From: Sphingobacteriia bacterium
GTDB taxonomy: Bacteria; Bacteroidota; Bacteroidia; Chitinophagales; Chitinophagaceae
Length of the DNA: 64,000 bases
Direction of reading: 5' to 3'
Assembly (NCBI GenBank): GCA_004294135.1
Contig: RDZY01000014.1
Coordinates: forward strand, 1-64,000
Each line of letters starts with the position of its first letter. The first letter of the stretch is position 1. The translations under genes and the position numbers were made by a program. Under the pieces are notes generated by a model. That model was not told the origin of the DNA, ran no database searches, and saw only the letters and a list, made by a program, of their open reading frames with translations. Shown here in pieces: positions 1-9,127 of this stretch.

Positions 1-455
1 ATAGTTTTTGCAAGTAGCTAATAAACTATAAAATATAGCCGAACGTTGGGCGGCTGCATGGCTTCCAGCAAAGAGATAGTTTTTCCGTCCTACTGCAACA
101 GGCCTAATGCTGTTCTCCACCGCGTTATTATCGATACTTAAAAAATCGGTGGTAGCATACAAGCTTAATTTATCCCATCTGCTTAAACTATAAAAGATGG
201 CTTTACCAATAGTACTGCTGGGCAATACTTCTGTGTACGCTTTCTGTAACCATACCCCTAATGCTTTGAGGATGGGTAATGCTTGCTTCTGGCATGCGCC
301 ATGCAGTTAAATAAAATGATATCAGCATTGGTATCAAAATCCTCATATACGATGTACCCATCTGTTTGCAGATAGCCTTTATAATCTTTTAATATGCTTT
401 GTGGCCCTTCTCGGCCTCTGCATAACTTATTGGCGAAGGTCGAATATCGCAGAAA
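1..455 (-). pseudogene. IS66 family transposase remnant (C-terminal part, internally deleted)
   Basis: Read on the minus strand, two collinear blocks of an IS66 transposase are visible but lie in different frames. The upstream block (about 300-430) contains DYKGYLQTDGY and a CMAHAR motif, typical of the catalytic core. The downstream block (about 1-290) reads QKQALPILKALG and then SIDNNAVENSIRPVAVGRKN, the conserved C-terminal DDE_Tnp_IS66 signature. Between CMAHAR and QKQALP roughly 40-50 codons usually present in the family are missing, and the frame changes there. No start codon or N-terminal half is present, because homology ends near the tRNA-Leu terminator. The element is therefore dead. 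The left end of the window cuts it, so the terminal inverted repeat is not visible. Confidence 0.85.
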
Positions 456-463
456 TGCGTAAA

Positions 464-492
464 TAAAAAAAGCCGATCATCTCTGATCGGCT
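464..492 (-). terminator. Rho-independent terminator after tRNA-Leu(TAA)
   Basis: On the minus strand an 8-bp stem (AGCCGATC/GATCGGCT, 471-478 with 485-492) is followed by a run of seven T (465-471 on the complementary strand). It lies directly 3' of tRNA-Leu, between it and the IS66 remnant. Confidence 0.8.
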
Positions 493-500
493 ACAAATTG

Positions 501-586
501 TGCCCCGGAACGGAATTGAACCGTTACTCGCGTTGCGGCGAACAGGATTTTAAGTCCTGCGTGTCTACCAATTCCACCACCGGGGC
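501..586 (-). tRNA. tRNA-Leu (anticodon TAA)
   Basis: The minus strand folds as an 86-nt class II tRNA. The acceptor stem GCCCCGG pairs with CCGGGGC plus discriminator A. The D-loop has GGTAGAC, the anticodon loop reads ACTTAAAA between CAGG and CCTG, there is a long variable arm, and the T-loop is GGTTCAATTCC. The anticodon is TAA, hence leucine. CCA is not encoded. It is the second tRNA of a minus-strand pair, but a terminator-like hairpin separates it from tRNA-Gly. Confidence 0.95.
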
Positions 587-590
587 TGCC

Positions 591-624
591 AAAAAAAATC
601 CCGCCCGGTAAACGATGCGGGATT
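591..624 (-). terminator. Terminator between tRNA-Gly and tRNA-Leu
   Basis: The minus-strand stem AATCCCGC/GCGGGATT (597-604 with 617-624) is followed by eight T. If fully efficient it would uncouple tRNA-Leu from tRNA-Gly. It may instead act partially or as a processing site. Confidence 0.75.
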
Positions 625-629
625 CGCTG

Positions 630-702
<73 letters not shown>

Positions 703-771
703 ATTCTTGTAAGAACTAAATTGGGAGTGCAAAAATAACCAACTGAAGTTCTTGACAAAATTTTTTTTACT

Positions 772-975
772 TTATTTATATTCAGGCTTGTACTTTGAGC
801 TACTCTGTACCTCTACCGCAGGCTTTCCTTTATAGCGCTGGTTGTACATTCGGAAGCTGCATCCACCTACAAATGCCAGCAAACAAAATACCTGTAGATA
901 AAATAAAAAACGGGAAGAATTCACCCAGTTTTTAGAAAAGTCTTTTTGCTCGTGTTCAATGATTTCCTGTAACAT
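772..975 (-). CDS. small single-pass membrane protein of unknown function
   Basis: A 67-residue ORF. The N-terminal 22 residues are polar and charged, residues about 23-41 form one hydrophobic segment (FLFYLQVFCLLAFVGGCSF), and the C-terminal tail is basic and polar with several Lys and Tyr. It lies between a tRNA and a glycosyltransferase gene on the same strand. I do not recognise a family. A conserved small membrane protein is plausible, but a chance ORF is not excluded. Confidence 0.45.
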   Translation of the reverse strand: MLQEIIEHEQKDFSKNWVNSSRFLFYLQVFCLLAFVGGCSFRMYNQRYKGKPAVEVQSSSKYKPEYK

Positions 976-1015
976 AATATACTATTGCTTTGCAAAAATA
1001 AGGTATGCAGTTAAA

Positions 1016-2041
1016 TTATCGTGGCTTTGTGGATATAATTTCTAGAAATCGTTGCTTACCCTCAAAAAAATACTTCCACACTACCGATCCAGCATACACC
1101 CCTTTCAATGATAGTAATGCTGGCTTTGGCTTTGCACTCCTATCAAACCTTGTTATAAACCAATATAAAAAAGCGATATGCGCTTTTACAATAGCCGTGA
1201 AAAAATAAAAATCGCCTGTAAATAGGCCTTTCCATGCAGATAATGCATCTAATAAAAACCGATATGGCAACTTCCACCACAACTCACGCCATGGAAGATT
1301 TTTACTGATCATGATTAAATTATTCCTGAAATTCAAATACACTTTTTTACCCCCACGTGGCAATGTTCCAGCCCCCATATGGTATACTACCGAGTCTGTA
1401 CAAGCCATTATACCATAGCCCGCTATCTGCATTCTCCAACACAAATCTATTTCTTCTTGGTGCGCAAAAAAATAAGGATCAAAGCCTTTCATTTCATGAA
1501 ATACACTAGATCTTACAAACATGGCAGCACCTGTTGCCCAAAATATTGGCACTGTATTATTATACTGACCCAGATCCTGCTCGCAAATATCAAATACCCG
1601 CCCTCTTGAAAATGGATAACCCAAATAATCAATCCACCCCCCCGCAGCTCCCGCATATTCAAATGAGGCTGGATCTTTAAACGACAAAATTTTGGGCTGG
1701 CAAGCTGCAATACTTTTATCCGCTTCCATCAACTGAATGATGGAACTAACCCAGTTGCACGTTACTTCCACATCCGAATTCAATAAAATATAATAGTCGC
1801 TCTTTACCCGTTGCAATGCCCAATTATAACCTCCTGCAAATCCATCATTTCTTGTATTTTGCAAGACCGTTATGCTGGGATAAACACGCTGGATATAGGC
1901 AACAGAATCATCGGTTGACCCATTGTCCGCTACTACCACTTCTAATTCGGGGTAATTAGTGGCCATTACAGATGGTAAAAACTGTTCTAAATAGTTCCTA
2001 CCGTTGTAATTCAATATAACAATCGCTACAGTTACGCTCAT
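1016..2041 (-). CDS. family 2 glycosyltransferase
   Basis: A 341-residue GT-A glycosyltransferase that transfers a sugar from a nucleotide-sugar donor, probably to a surface polysaccharide or lipid. Visible landmarks: the N-terminal strand VTVAIVILNYNG, DNGSTDDS (39-46), NSDVEV with the NSD metal site (88-90), ATGAAMFVR (169-177), and HQEEIDLCWR (194-203), which carries the acidic catalytic motif typical of rhamnosyltransferase-like GT2 enzymes. The last about 80 residues are hydrophobic and basic, suggesting peripheral membrane attachment. A -7-like box TATTTTCG (2047-2054) ends only 5 nt before the ATG. The acceptor cannot be deduced. Confidence 0.88.
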   Translation of the reverse strand: MSVTVAIVILNYNGRNYLEQFLPSVMATNYPELEVVVADNGSTDDSVAYIQRVYPSITVLQNTRNDGFAGGYNWALQRVKSDYYILLNSDVEVTCNWVSSIIQLMEADKSIAACQPKILSFKDPASFEYAGAAGGWIDYLGYPFSRGRVFDICEQDLGQYNNTVPIFWATGAAMFVRSSVFHEMKGFDPYFFAHQEEIDLCWRMQIAGYGIMACTDSVVYHMGAGTLPRGGKKVYLNFRNNLIMISKNLPWRELWWKLPYRFLLDALSAWKGLFTGDFYFFTAIVKAHIAFLYWFITRFDRSAKPKPALLSLKGVYAGSVVWKYFFEGKQRFLEIISTKPR

Positions 2042-2075
2042 CGCAGCGAAAATACAACCTATTGGTGGAAGATGC

Positions 2076-2423
2076 TTATCCCTTCACTTCTACACCACCC
2101 TTCAATTTATAATCTTCCCGAACAGGCGTAAAAACATCTAGAATAAAACAATCTGTTATACCAATTCCACTATGCGGAATATTAGAAGGAATTACAAATA
2201 CCTGGCCCACCGTTAACCGATGAGCAACCCCTTCTACCGTTAATTCAAACTCCCCCTCTAGCACATAACTTACCTGCTCATGTATATGCGAATGCAAGGG
2301 AAGTATATGTCCCAATTTTACCCTAACATGAGAATATGTGGCGTTAGGGGTATGAATAAAATGAGCATTATAACCAGTAACCAACTCTAACGAAGGAATT
2401 TCAGCGATACTAAACAATGGCAT
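2076..2423 (-). CDS. cupin domain-containing protein
   Basis: A 115-residue single-domain cupin. The first motif includes G38, H44, H46 and E49, followed by the strand VSYVLEGEFELTVEG. The second motif is PSNIPHSG with H84. These histidines normally bind a metal. The size fits a minimal one-domain cupin. It lies 34 bp upstream of the glycosyltransferase start on the same strand and may be co-transcribed with it. The substrate is not predictable, and a sugar or small-molecule binding role is also possible. Confidence 0.85.
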   Translation of the reverse strand: MPLFSIAEIPSLELVTGYNAHFIHTPNATYSHVRVKLGHILPLHSHIHEQVSYVLEGEFELTVEGVAHRLTVGQVFVIPSNIPHSGIGITDCFILDVFTPVREDYKLKGGVEVKG

Positions 2424-2554
2424 AAATAATATTTAATAGAGGTGAAAGAATGAAAAAATAGGGTTTTTACAAAGATTTATCAAGTATAGGTGAAATACTA
2501 CAAATTCTTAAAAAAAATTTAAATACTTTTCCAGCATTAAAATACTACAAAAAT

Positions 2555-2857
2555 ATGAGATCCTTAATTGATAGCTCTTTAGGCAGGTTTAGGCTGATTG
2601 GTTTTGCAGAGGGAGCTTCACTGCTTTTTTTAGTAGTAATTGCAATGCCACTAAAATATTTTGCACAATATCCTCAAGCCGTAAAATTGGGTGGCTTAGT
2701 TCATGGAATTTTCTTCATCCAATACTTATACCAAGCTTATGTGGTAAAAGAAGATAAAAACTGGTCTCATAAAACACTCGCCATCGCTTGCTTTGTTGCT
2801 TTCCTCCCTTTTGGCACTTTCATTTTTGATAAATGGTTGAAGAAACAGCCACACTAA
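2555..2857 (+). CDS. DUF3817 family membrane protein
   Basis: A 100-residue integral membrane protein with three hydrophobic segments (about 15-35, 47-63 and 75-92). The opening RFRLIGFAEGASLLFL and the central KLGGLVHGIFFIQYLY are hallmarks of DUF3817, found in many bacteria and at the N-terminus of some transporters. No biochemical function is established. It is the first gene of a plus-strand group, followed after 39 bp by the bifunctional nuclease gene. Confidence 0.85.
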   Translation: MRSLIDSSLGRFRLIGFAEGASLLFLVVIAMPLKYFAQYPQAVKLGGLVHGIFFIQYLYQAYVVKEDKNWSHKTLAIACFVAFLPFGTFIFDKWLKKQPH

Positions 2858-2896
2858 TTACATGGTTAGTAATTTTAAGTTATTTTCGCTGGTAAT

Positions 2897-3484
2897 ATGA
2901 AGAAAATAGAACTGGAAATAGTAGCGCTCTCGCACAGCATTACCCAAACCCATTCCTATGCAGTTGTGTTAGGAGAAACGAATGGACTTAGAAGATTACC
3001 CATTGTTATTGGTGGCTTTGAAGCCCAAGCCATTGCCGTTGCGCTAGAAAATATGCATCCCAGCAGACCCCTTACGCACGATTTGATGAAAAATTTCATG
3101 AATGCCTTCGGCGTTGAATTACAGGAAATTATCATTAACGATTTGGAAGAAGGCATCTTCTTTTCTAAACTCATTTGTTTTACAGCAAATGATACTGTAG
3201 AAATTGACAGCAGAACCAGTGATGCATTGGCATTAGCCGTTAGATTTGGCTGCCCCATTTTTACCTACGAGAATATTCTGGAAAGTGCTGGTATTGCTAT
3301 GGAAGATGGCACCACTCCAAAAAGTAAAGGTGAAGCCGTTGGCATTGAAGAAACCGGTGCTGGTCGCAACACCCTTAGCACGCTATCGGTAGAAGAACTG
3401 AATACCCTTTTAAATGAAGTACTAGAAGCCGAAGATTATATTAGGGCCATCGCCATTAGAGATGAACTGAACAAACGTAAATAA
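2897..3484 (+). CDS. bifunctional nuclease (BFN/DUF151) family protein with UVR motif
   Basis: A 195-residue protein. Residues about 1-135 form the BFN (DUF151) domain, with RLPIVIGGFEAQAIAVALE and a downstream SDALALAVRFGCPIF segment. The C-terminal about 35 residues (SVEELNTLLNEVLEAEDYIRAIAIRDELN) match the UvrB/UvrC-type UVR helical hairpin. This two-domain form is common in Bacteroidota. BFN proteins of Arabidopsis have DNase/RNase activity, but the bacterial role is not settled. It lies 9 bp upstream of ispE, so co-transcription is likely. Confidence 0.9.
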   Translation: MKKIELEIVALSHSITQTHSYAVVLGETNGLRRLPIVIGGFEAQAIAVALENMHPSRPLTHDLMKNFMNAFGVELQEIIINDLEEGIFFSKLICFTANDTVEIDSRTSDALALAVRFGCPIFTYENILESAGIAMEDGTTPKSKGEAVGIEETGAGRNTLSTLSVEELNTLLNEVLEAEDYIRAIAIRDELNKRK

Positions 3485-3493
3485 AACGATTGA

Positions 3494-4342
3494 ATGATCT
3501 CTTTCCCCAACTGCAAAATAAATCTTGGCCTAAATATTATAGGCAAAAGAGCAGACGGATACCACGACCTTGAAACTGTTTTTTATCCTTTGCAATTAAC
3601 AGATGCATTGGAAATAATTCGCGCTGATGCTACTGATTTGTCCCCTCAATCCACTCCTGTTTTTTCCACTTCGGGACTCCCCATTCCCGGTGACCAAAAC
3701 AATAATTTATGCATTAAAGCTTACCAACTATTAAAAAAAGATTTTCCAGCATTAGCTCCAATAAAAATTCACCTTCACAAAGCAATTCCCATGGGTGCTG
3801 GCCTAGGTGGCGGAAGTGCCGACGCCAGTTTTACACTTCAATTATTGAACAAAAAATTCAACCTCAACCTTTCCGAAAAAAAACAGATTGAATATGCAGC
3901 AGAACTTGGCAGTGATTGCCCCTTCTTTGTAATTAATCAACCCAGTATTGCCAAAGGACGCGGAGAAATACTCAGTCCGCTTACCCTAAACCTCTCTGCC
4001 TATAATTTTGTGCTCGTTCATCCTGGAATACATATTAGCACCAAATGGGCTTTTGAACAAATAAAACCCTTCCGACAAAATCCTCCTATTCAAGAGATCA
4101 TAGAAACGCCAATACAAAATTGGAAATCAACTCTTTTCAACGATTTTGAAGCCCCAATTGCCGCAGCATTTCCCGAAATAAATACCATCAAAAATAAACT
4201 TTACGAGACTGGAGCCGTGTATGCAAGCATGAGTGGTAGCGGAAGCACCGTTTTTGGTATTTATCAAAAAGATATTACCCACAATATGCACCTTCACTTT
4301 AACCATCGGGTAGATCAAATCAACGGCCACTCAATAGCTTAG
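3494..4342 (+). CDS. ispE: 4-diphosphocytidyl-2-C-methyl-D-erythritol kinase
   Basis: A GHMP-family kinase of 282 residues that phosphorylates CDP-methylerythritol in the MEP pathway to isoprenoids. The N-terminal PNCKINLGLNI holds the conserved Lys8. The ATP-binding glycine-rich loop is PMGAGLGGGSADAS (99-112), and the C-terminal GHMP motif is SMSGSGSTVFGIY. Length is normal. The ATG lies 9 bp after the nuclease stop codon. After it comes 213 bp without a gene, AT-rich and with no convincing terminator. Confidence 0.96.
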   Translation: MISFPNCKINLGLNIIGKRADGYHDLETVFYPLQLTDALEIIRADATDLSPQSTPVFSTSGLPIPGDQNNNLCIKAYQLLKKDFPALAPIKIHLHKAIPMGAGLGGGSADASFTLQLLNKKFNLNLSEKKQIEYAAELGSDCPFFVINQPSIAKGRGEILSPLTLNLSAYNFVLVHPGIHISTKWAFEQIKPFRQNPPIQEIIETPIQNWKSTLFNDFEAPIAAAFPEINTIKNKLYETGAVYASMSGSGSTVFGIYQKDITHNMHLHFNHRVDQINGHSIA

Positions 4343-4555
4343 TTTTTGAAAAAAAAGCCCACAACCCTAGTAAATTAATAGACAATATGGGTTATAAAAG
4401 CCGCTTATTTGAAAACAATTCAACGAAAAAGCCGTTTTATAGAAAAAAATCTAATAAAACTGGAATTACATAAAATTTATTTTTTTGATCCCTCTTTTAT
4501 TTTTAACTTAGTCGGGATTGCCCGTCATTATTTGTTCACCCCCTAATTAGGTTGT

Positions 4556-7500
4556 ATGTTGAATGATACCATTAATAATGGCATGTACGATCCTGCTTTT
4601 GAACACGATGCCTGTGGCATCGGATTTGTTGCTAATATTAAAGGCCACAAGTCTCACCAGCATATCTCTGATGCCCTTACCGTTCTAGAAAATATGGAAC
4701 ACCGCGGCGCTTGCGGTTGCGAGAATAATACCGGCGATGGAGCTGGCATACTTTTTCAAATTCCCCATGAATTTTTCTTTGATGAGTGTTTACAGTTCGG
4801 AACCCATCTTCCCCAACCTGGAAAGTATGCATGCGGAATGATTTTCTTTCCAAAATCTGTAGGCTTAAGAGAAGAATGTAGGGATATCTTTAATAGAGCC
4901 GCTGAAAAATTGGGATTAGAAATCCTCAGCTACCGAAAAGTGCCTGTTAATAAAAAAGATATTGGCTTGTCTGCCTTATCGGTTGAACCTTGTATGGAAC
5001 AGGTTTTTATTGCTTGTCCCGACCATATCAATAATACCGAAGAATTTGAGCGCAAACTTTTTGTACTTAAAAACTATGCTTCTCATACCATTAACAATAC
5101 CGTACGGAAAGATGATATTGGATTTTATATTGTTTCGCTCTCTGCAAAAACCATTATTTATAAAGGCCAGCTCACCAGCACACAAGTGCGGAATTATTTT
5201 CCAGACCTCAACGATAAAAGAGTAGTTTCTGCATTCGGTCTAGTCCATTCTCGCTTTGCTACCAATACCTTCCCTTCTTGGAAACTGGCTCAGCCCTTCC
5301 GCTATATGGCTCATAACGGTGAAATAAATACCTTACAAGGAAACCTGAACTGGCTCAGATCTAGTGAAAATGGATTCTCTACCCCCAATTTTTCCAAGGA
5401 AGAATTTGATATGATTTTACCCATCGTTACAGGTGGTCAGTCCGACTCTGCCTGTCTCGATAATATGATTGAACTCCTCACCCTTGCAGGAAGATCTTTA
5501 CCGCATGTGATGATGATGCTGATTCCTGAAGCATGGGATGGCAACGAAGATATGGATCCGGTAAAAAAGGCTTTCTATGAATACCATGCTTGCATGGTTG
5601 AACCTTGGGACGGACCTGCTTCTATCTCTTTCACTGATGGTAATATTATTGGTGCTACCCTAGACAGAAATGGACTGCGTCCTTCTCGCTATACCGTTAC
5701 GCACGACGATAGGGTTATCATGGCATCCGAGACTGGCGTATTGCCCATAGATCCTGCCAACGTAAAGGAAAAAGGGCGATTACAACCCGGCAAAATGTTT
5801 GTAGTTGATATGGTGCAAGGAATCATCATCAGCGATGAAGCCCTTAAACAAGAAATTTGTTCGCAGAAACCCTATGCTGAATGGTTGAACAAGTATAAAA
5901 TCAGACTGGAAGAATTACCCGATCCTAGGGTGATGTTTACCCATTTAGAACACGATCAAGTTTTCAAATACCAAAAAGCATTTGGCTATTCAACCGAAGA
6001 TTTAGATACTATTATTGCCTCTATGGCTATTGATGGCAAGGAACCCATTGGATCTATGGGAACCGATACCCCACTGGCTGTTTTGAGTGAACAACCACAA
6101 CACCTTAGTGCTTATTTTAAACAGCTTTTTGCGCAGGTAACCAACCCACCCATCGATCCCATTAGAGAAAGAATGGTTATGTCGCTCGCTACTTTTGCTG
6201 GCAGCAATGGAAACCTGCTGATTGAAGATCCCATGGCTTGTCACAGCGTGGCACTTAAACACCCCATCTTAAACAACCACGAATTAGAAAAAATTAGAAG
6301 CATTGATACTGGCGTATTTCAGGCAAAAACTTTGCAGACTTACTTTAGGGCTGATGGCAAACAAGGTTCACTTAAAGCAGGTCTTGATCGCTTGTGTAGA
6401 TATGCAGTGGACTCGGTACTGGACGGATTTGAAGTGATTATTTTAACCGACAGAGCCATCGATTCAGACCATGCCCCCATACCTACTTTACTGGCTACCG
6501 CTGCGGTACACCACCATTTAATTAAGAAAGGATTAAGGGGTCAGGTTGCCCTAATAGTAGAAGCTGGTGACGCCTGGGAAGTGCATCATTTTGCTTGCTT
6601 AATTGGTTTTGGCGCTACTGCCATCAACCCATACCTCGCACTCTCTTCTATCAGAGATATGAAATTAAGTGGAAGATTACAGACTGAACAAGATGCGGAG
6701 CAACTGAAGAAAAATTATATTAAAGCAGTTAACGATGGACTACTGAAAGTGTTTTCTAAAATGGGCATTTCTACTTTGCAATCTTACCAAGGTGCCCAAA
6801 TTTTTGAAATTATTGGTATTAATAAATCAGTGGTTGATCTTTATTTTACTGGCGCTACCTCTCGCATTGAAGGTATGGGATTAGATGAATTAGCCAGAGA
6901 AACTTTGGCCAAACATTTCTTTGCATTCAGCAAAAAAGAAAAGCCTGTAGATCGCTTATTGGTAGGTGGCTTGTATCAATGGAAAAGAAAGGGTGAATTC
7001 CACCTCTTTAATCCGCAAACCATTCACTTACTACAAGATGCTACCAAGCGCAACGATTACCTTACTTTTAAAAAATATTCTAACCTTATCAACGACCAGA
7101 GCGAAAAAGCTTGTACGCTCAGAAGTCTTTTCGAGTTCAAATTAAACCAACCAGCTATCTCTATTGATGAAGTAGAGCCTGCTGAAAATATTTACAAACG
7201 TTTTGCTACAGGTGCTATGTCTTTCGGCTCTATTTCTTGGGAAGCCCATACCACATTGGCCATTGCTATGAACCGACTGGGTGGCAAAAGCAATACAGGC
7301 GAAGGTGGAGAAGACGAAATACGTTATACGCCTTTGGCCAATGGCGACTCAATGCGGTCTGCCATTAAACAAGTAGCTTCTGCCAGATTTGGCGTTACTG
7401 CTTTGTATTTAACCGAAGCAGATGAATTACAAATTAAAATGGCACAAGGTGCTAAACCGGGCGAAGGTGGTCAACTTCCTGGTTATAAAGTAGATGAGTG

Positions 7501-9079
7501 GATTGGAAAAACCCGTCACGCTACTCCAGGCGTAGGATTGATTTCTCCACCACCTCACCATGATATTTACTCAATTGAAGATTTGGCGCAGTTGATTTTT
7601 GATTTGAAAAATGCCAACCGTGCTGCAAGAATAAATGTGAAGCTGGTTTCAAAAGCAGGTGTGGGTACCATTGCCGCAGGTGTTGCAAAAGCAAAAGCAG
7701 ATGTTGTATTAATTGCAGGCCACGATGGTGGTACCGGCGCATCTCCTATTAGCTCAGTAAAACATGCGGGACTACCTTGGGAGCTCGGACTTGCTGAAAC
7801 ACACCAAACATTGGTGAAAAATAAATTAAGGAGTCGCGTTGTAGTGCAGGCAGATGGACAAATGAAGACGGGTAGAGATATTGCCATTGCTGCATTATTG
7901 GGTGCTGAAGAGTGGGGCGTTGCTACTGCGGCCTTAATTGTTGAAGGATGTATTATGATGCGCAAATGCCACCTAAATACCTGCCCTGTTGGTGTGGCTA
8001 CGCAGGATGAAACGCTTCGTAAACGATTTACAGGTGATCCAGATCATGTAGTTAATTTCTTCCGATTTATTACTCAGGAACTCAGAGAAATAATGGCAGA
8101 ACTGGGATTCAGAACTGTGAATGAAATGGTGGGACAAGCTGATTATTTAGTCCAAAAAGAAAATATTTCGCATTGGAAATACAAGTCGCTCAACTTATCT
8201 CGTATTTTATTTAAAGAGCCCAGTGCGCCCGATACTGGCTTGTTTAATACAGAAGCGCAAGATCATGAATTGGCAGAAGTATTGGATTGGCAATTGTTGA
8301 AAGCCGCAAAAAAATCAATCGATCAACAAACCAGTGTAAAAGCTAGTTTTTCCATCAAAAATACGGACAGAACAGTCGGCACTATTGTATCCAACGAAAT
8401 TACCAAAAAGTATAGGGCAGCAGGATTACCCGAAGATACTGTTCACTTTAAGTTTGAAGGAACAGCGGGACAAAGTTTTGGGGCTTTTAATACAAAGGGA
8501 CTAAAACTGGAATTGGAAGGTGATGCCAATGACTATTTTGGGAAAGGATTGAGTGGAGCAAAACTGATTGTCTATCCTTCTTCAAAAGCAACATTTACGG
8601 CGGAAGAAAATAGTATTATTGGCAATGTAGCTCTCTATGGTGCAACATCTGGTTCCGCTTATATTAGGGGTAAAGCAGGAGAACGATTTGCGGTAAGAAA
8701 TTCCGGTGCAACAGTGGTAGTAGAAGGCGTAGGTGATCATGGTTGTGAATATATGACCGGCGGTACCGCAGTAATTTTAGGAGATACGGGCAGAAATTTT
8801 GCGGCGGGCATGAGCGGTGGCATTGCATATATTTATGATTTACAACAATCTTTTGTAGCCAAATGCAATACCGAAATGGTAGATCTTGATCCTTTAGATG
8901 AAACAGATGGTAATATTTTGCGACAATTGATTGATCAACACGCTTCCTATACAGGCAGCACCGTAGCTCAATTTATTTTGAAAGATTTTGACAATCAACT
9001 GCAACATTTTGTAAAGGTATTTCCGAGAGATTATAAGAAAGTATTGCAGAAGCGTGAAAAGTTGACTGTAAAAAATTGA
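4556..9079 (+). CDS. gltB: glutamate synthase large subunit
   Basis: A 1507-residue GOGAT alpha subunit. It hydrolyses glutamine, channels the ammonia and reduces 2-oxoglutarate to glutamate. C20 in EHDACGIGF is the amidotransferase nucleophile exposed after removal of a short propeptide. The class II amidotransferase domain spans about 20-430. The FMN-binding synthase domain (about 800-1190) includes the 3Fe-4S cysteines C1132, C1138 and C1143 in GCIMMRKCHLNTCPVG. The C-terminal GXGXG beta-helix domain (about 1260-1460) is complete. An internal ATG at codon 10 is an alternative start that would still keep C20. gltD follows after 48 bp. Confidence 0.98.
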   Translation: MLNDTINNGMYDPAFEHDACGIGFVANIKGHKSHQHISDALTVLENMEHRGACGCENNTGDGAGILFQIPHEFFFDECLQFGTHLPQPGKYACGMIFFPKSVGLREECRDIFNRAAEKLGLEILSYRKVPVNKKDIGLSALSVEPCMEQVFIACPDHINNTEEFERKLFVLKNYASHTINNTVRKDDIGFYIVSLSAKTIIYKGQLTSTQVRNYFPDLNDKRVVSAFGLVHSRFATNTFPSWKLAQPFRYMAHNGEINTLQGNLNWLRSSENGFSTPNFSKEEFDMILPIVTGGQSDSACLDNMIELLTLAGRSLPHVMMMLIPEAWDGNEDMDPVKKAFYEYHACMVEPWDGPASISFTDGNIIGATLDRNGLRPSRYTVTHDDRVIMASETGVLPIDPANVKEKGRLQPGKMFVVDMVQGIIISDEALKQEICSQKPYAEWLNKYKIRLEELPDPRVMFTHLEHDQVFKYQKAFGYSTEDLDTIIASMAIDGKEPIGSMGTDTPLAVLSEQPQHLSAYFKQLFAQVTNPPIDPIRERMVMSLATFAGSNGNLLIEDPMACHSVALKHPILNNHELEKIRSIDTGVFQAKTLQTYFRADGKQGSLKAGLDRLCRYAVDSVLDGFEVIILTDRAIDSDHAPIPTLLATAAVHHHLIKKGLRGQVALIVEAGDAWEVHHFACLIGFGATAINPYLALSSIRDMKLSGRLQTEQDAEQLKKNYIKAVNDGLLKVFSKMGISTLQSYQGAQIFEIIGINKSVVDLYFTGATSRIEGMGLDELARETLAKHFFAFSKKEKPVDRLLVGGLYQWKRKGEFHLFNPQTIHLLQDATKRNDYLTFKKYSNLINDQSEKACTLRSLFEFKLNQPAISIDEVEPAENIYKRFATGAMSFGSISWEAHTTLAIAMNRLGGKSNTGEGGEDEIRYTPLANGDSMRSAIKQVASARFGVTALYLTEADELQIKMAQGAKPGEGGQLPGYKVDEWIGKTRHATPGVGLISPPPHHDIYSIEDLAQLIFDLKNANRAARINVKLVSKAGVGTIAAGVAKAKADVVLIAGHDGGTGASPISSVKHAGLPWELGLAETHQTLVKNKLRSRVVVQADGQMKTGRDIAIAALLGAEEWGVATAALIVEGCIMMRKCHLNTCPVGVATQDETLRKRFTGDPDHVVNFFRFITQELREIMAELGFRTVNEMVGQADYLVQKENISHWKYKSLNLSRILFKEPSAPDTGLFNTEAQDHELAEVLDWQLLKAAKKSIDQQTSVKASFSIKNTDRTVGTIVSNEITKKYRAAGLPEDTVHFKFEGTAGQSFGAFNTKGLKLELEGDANDYFGKGLSGAKLIVYPSSKATFTAEENSIIGNVALYGATSGSAYIRGKAGERFAVRNSGATVVVEGVGDHGCEYMTGGTAVILGDTGRNFAAGMSGGIAYIYDLQQSFVAKCNTEMVDLDPLDETDGNILRQLIDQHASYTGSTVAQFILKDFDNQLQHFVKVFPRDYKKVLQKREKLTVKN

Positions 9080-9127
9080 TCCAATTTTTAAAGAAAAAAG
9101 ATTCTAGATTTATAATTTCAGATAAGC

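Noticed and set aside
4343..4555. Riboswitch or attenuator before gltB
   Set aside because: I find no leader ORF, no terminator with a T run, and no recognisable aptamer in this AT-rich gap.
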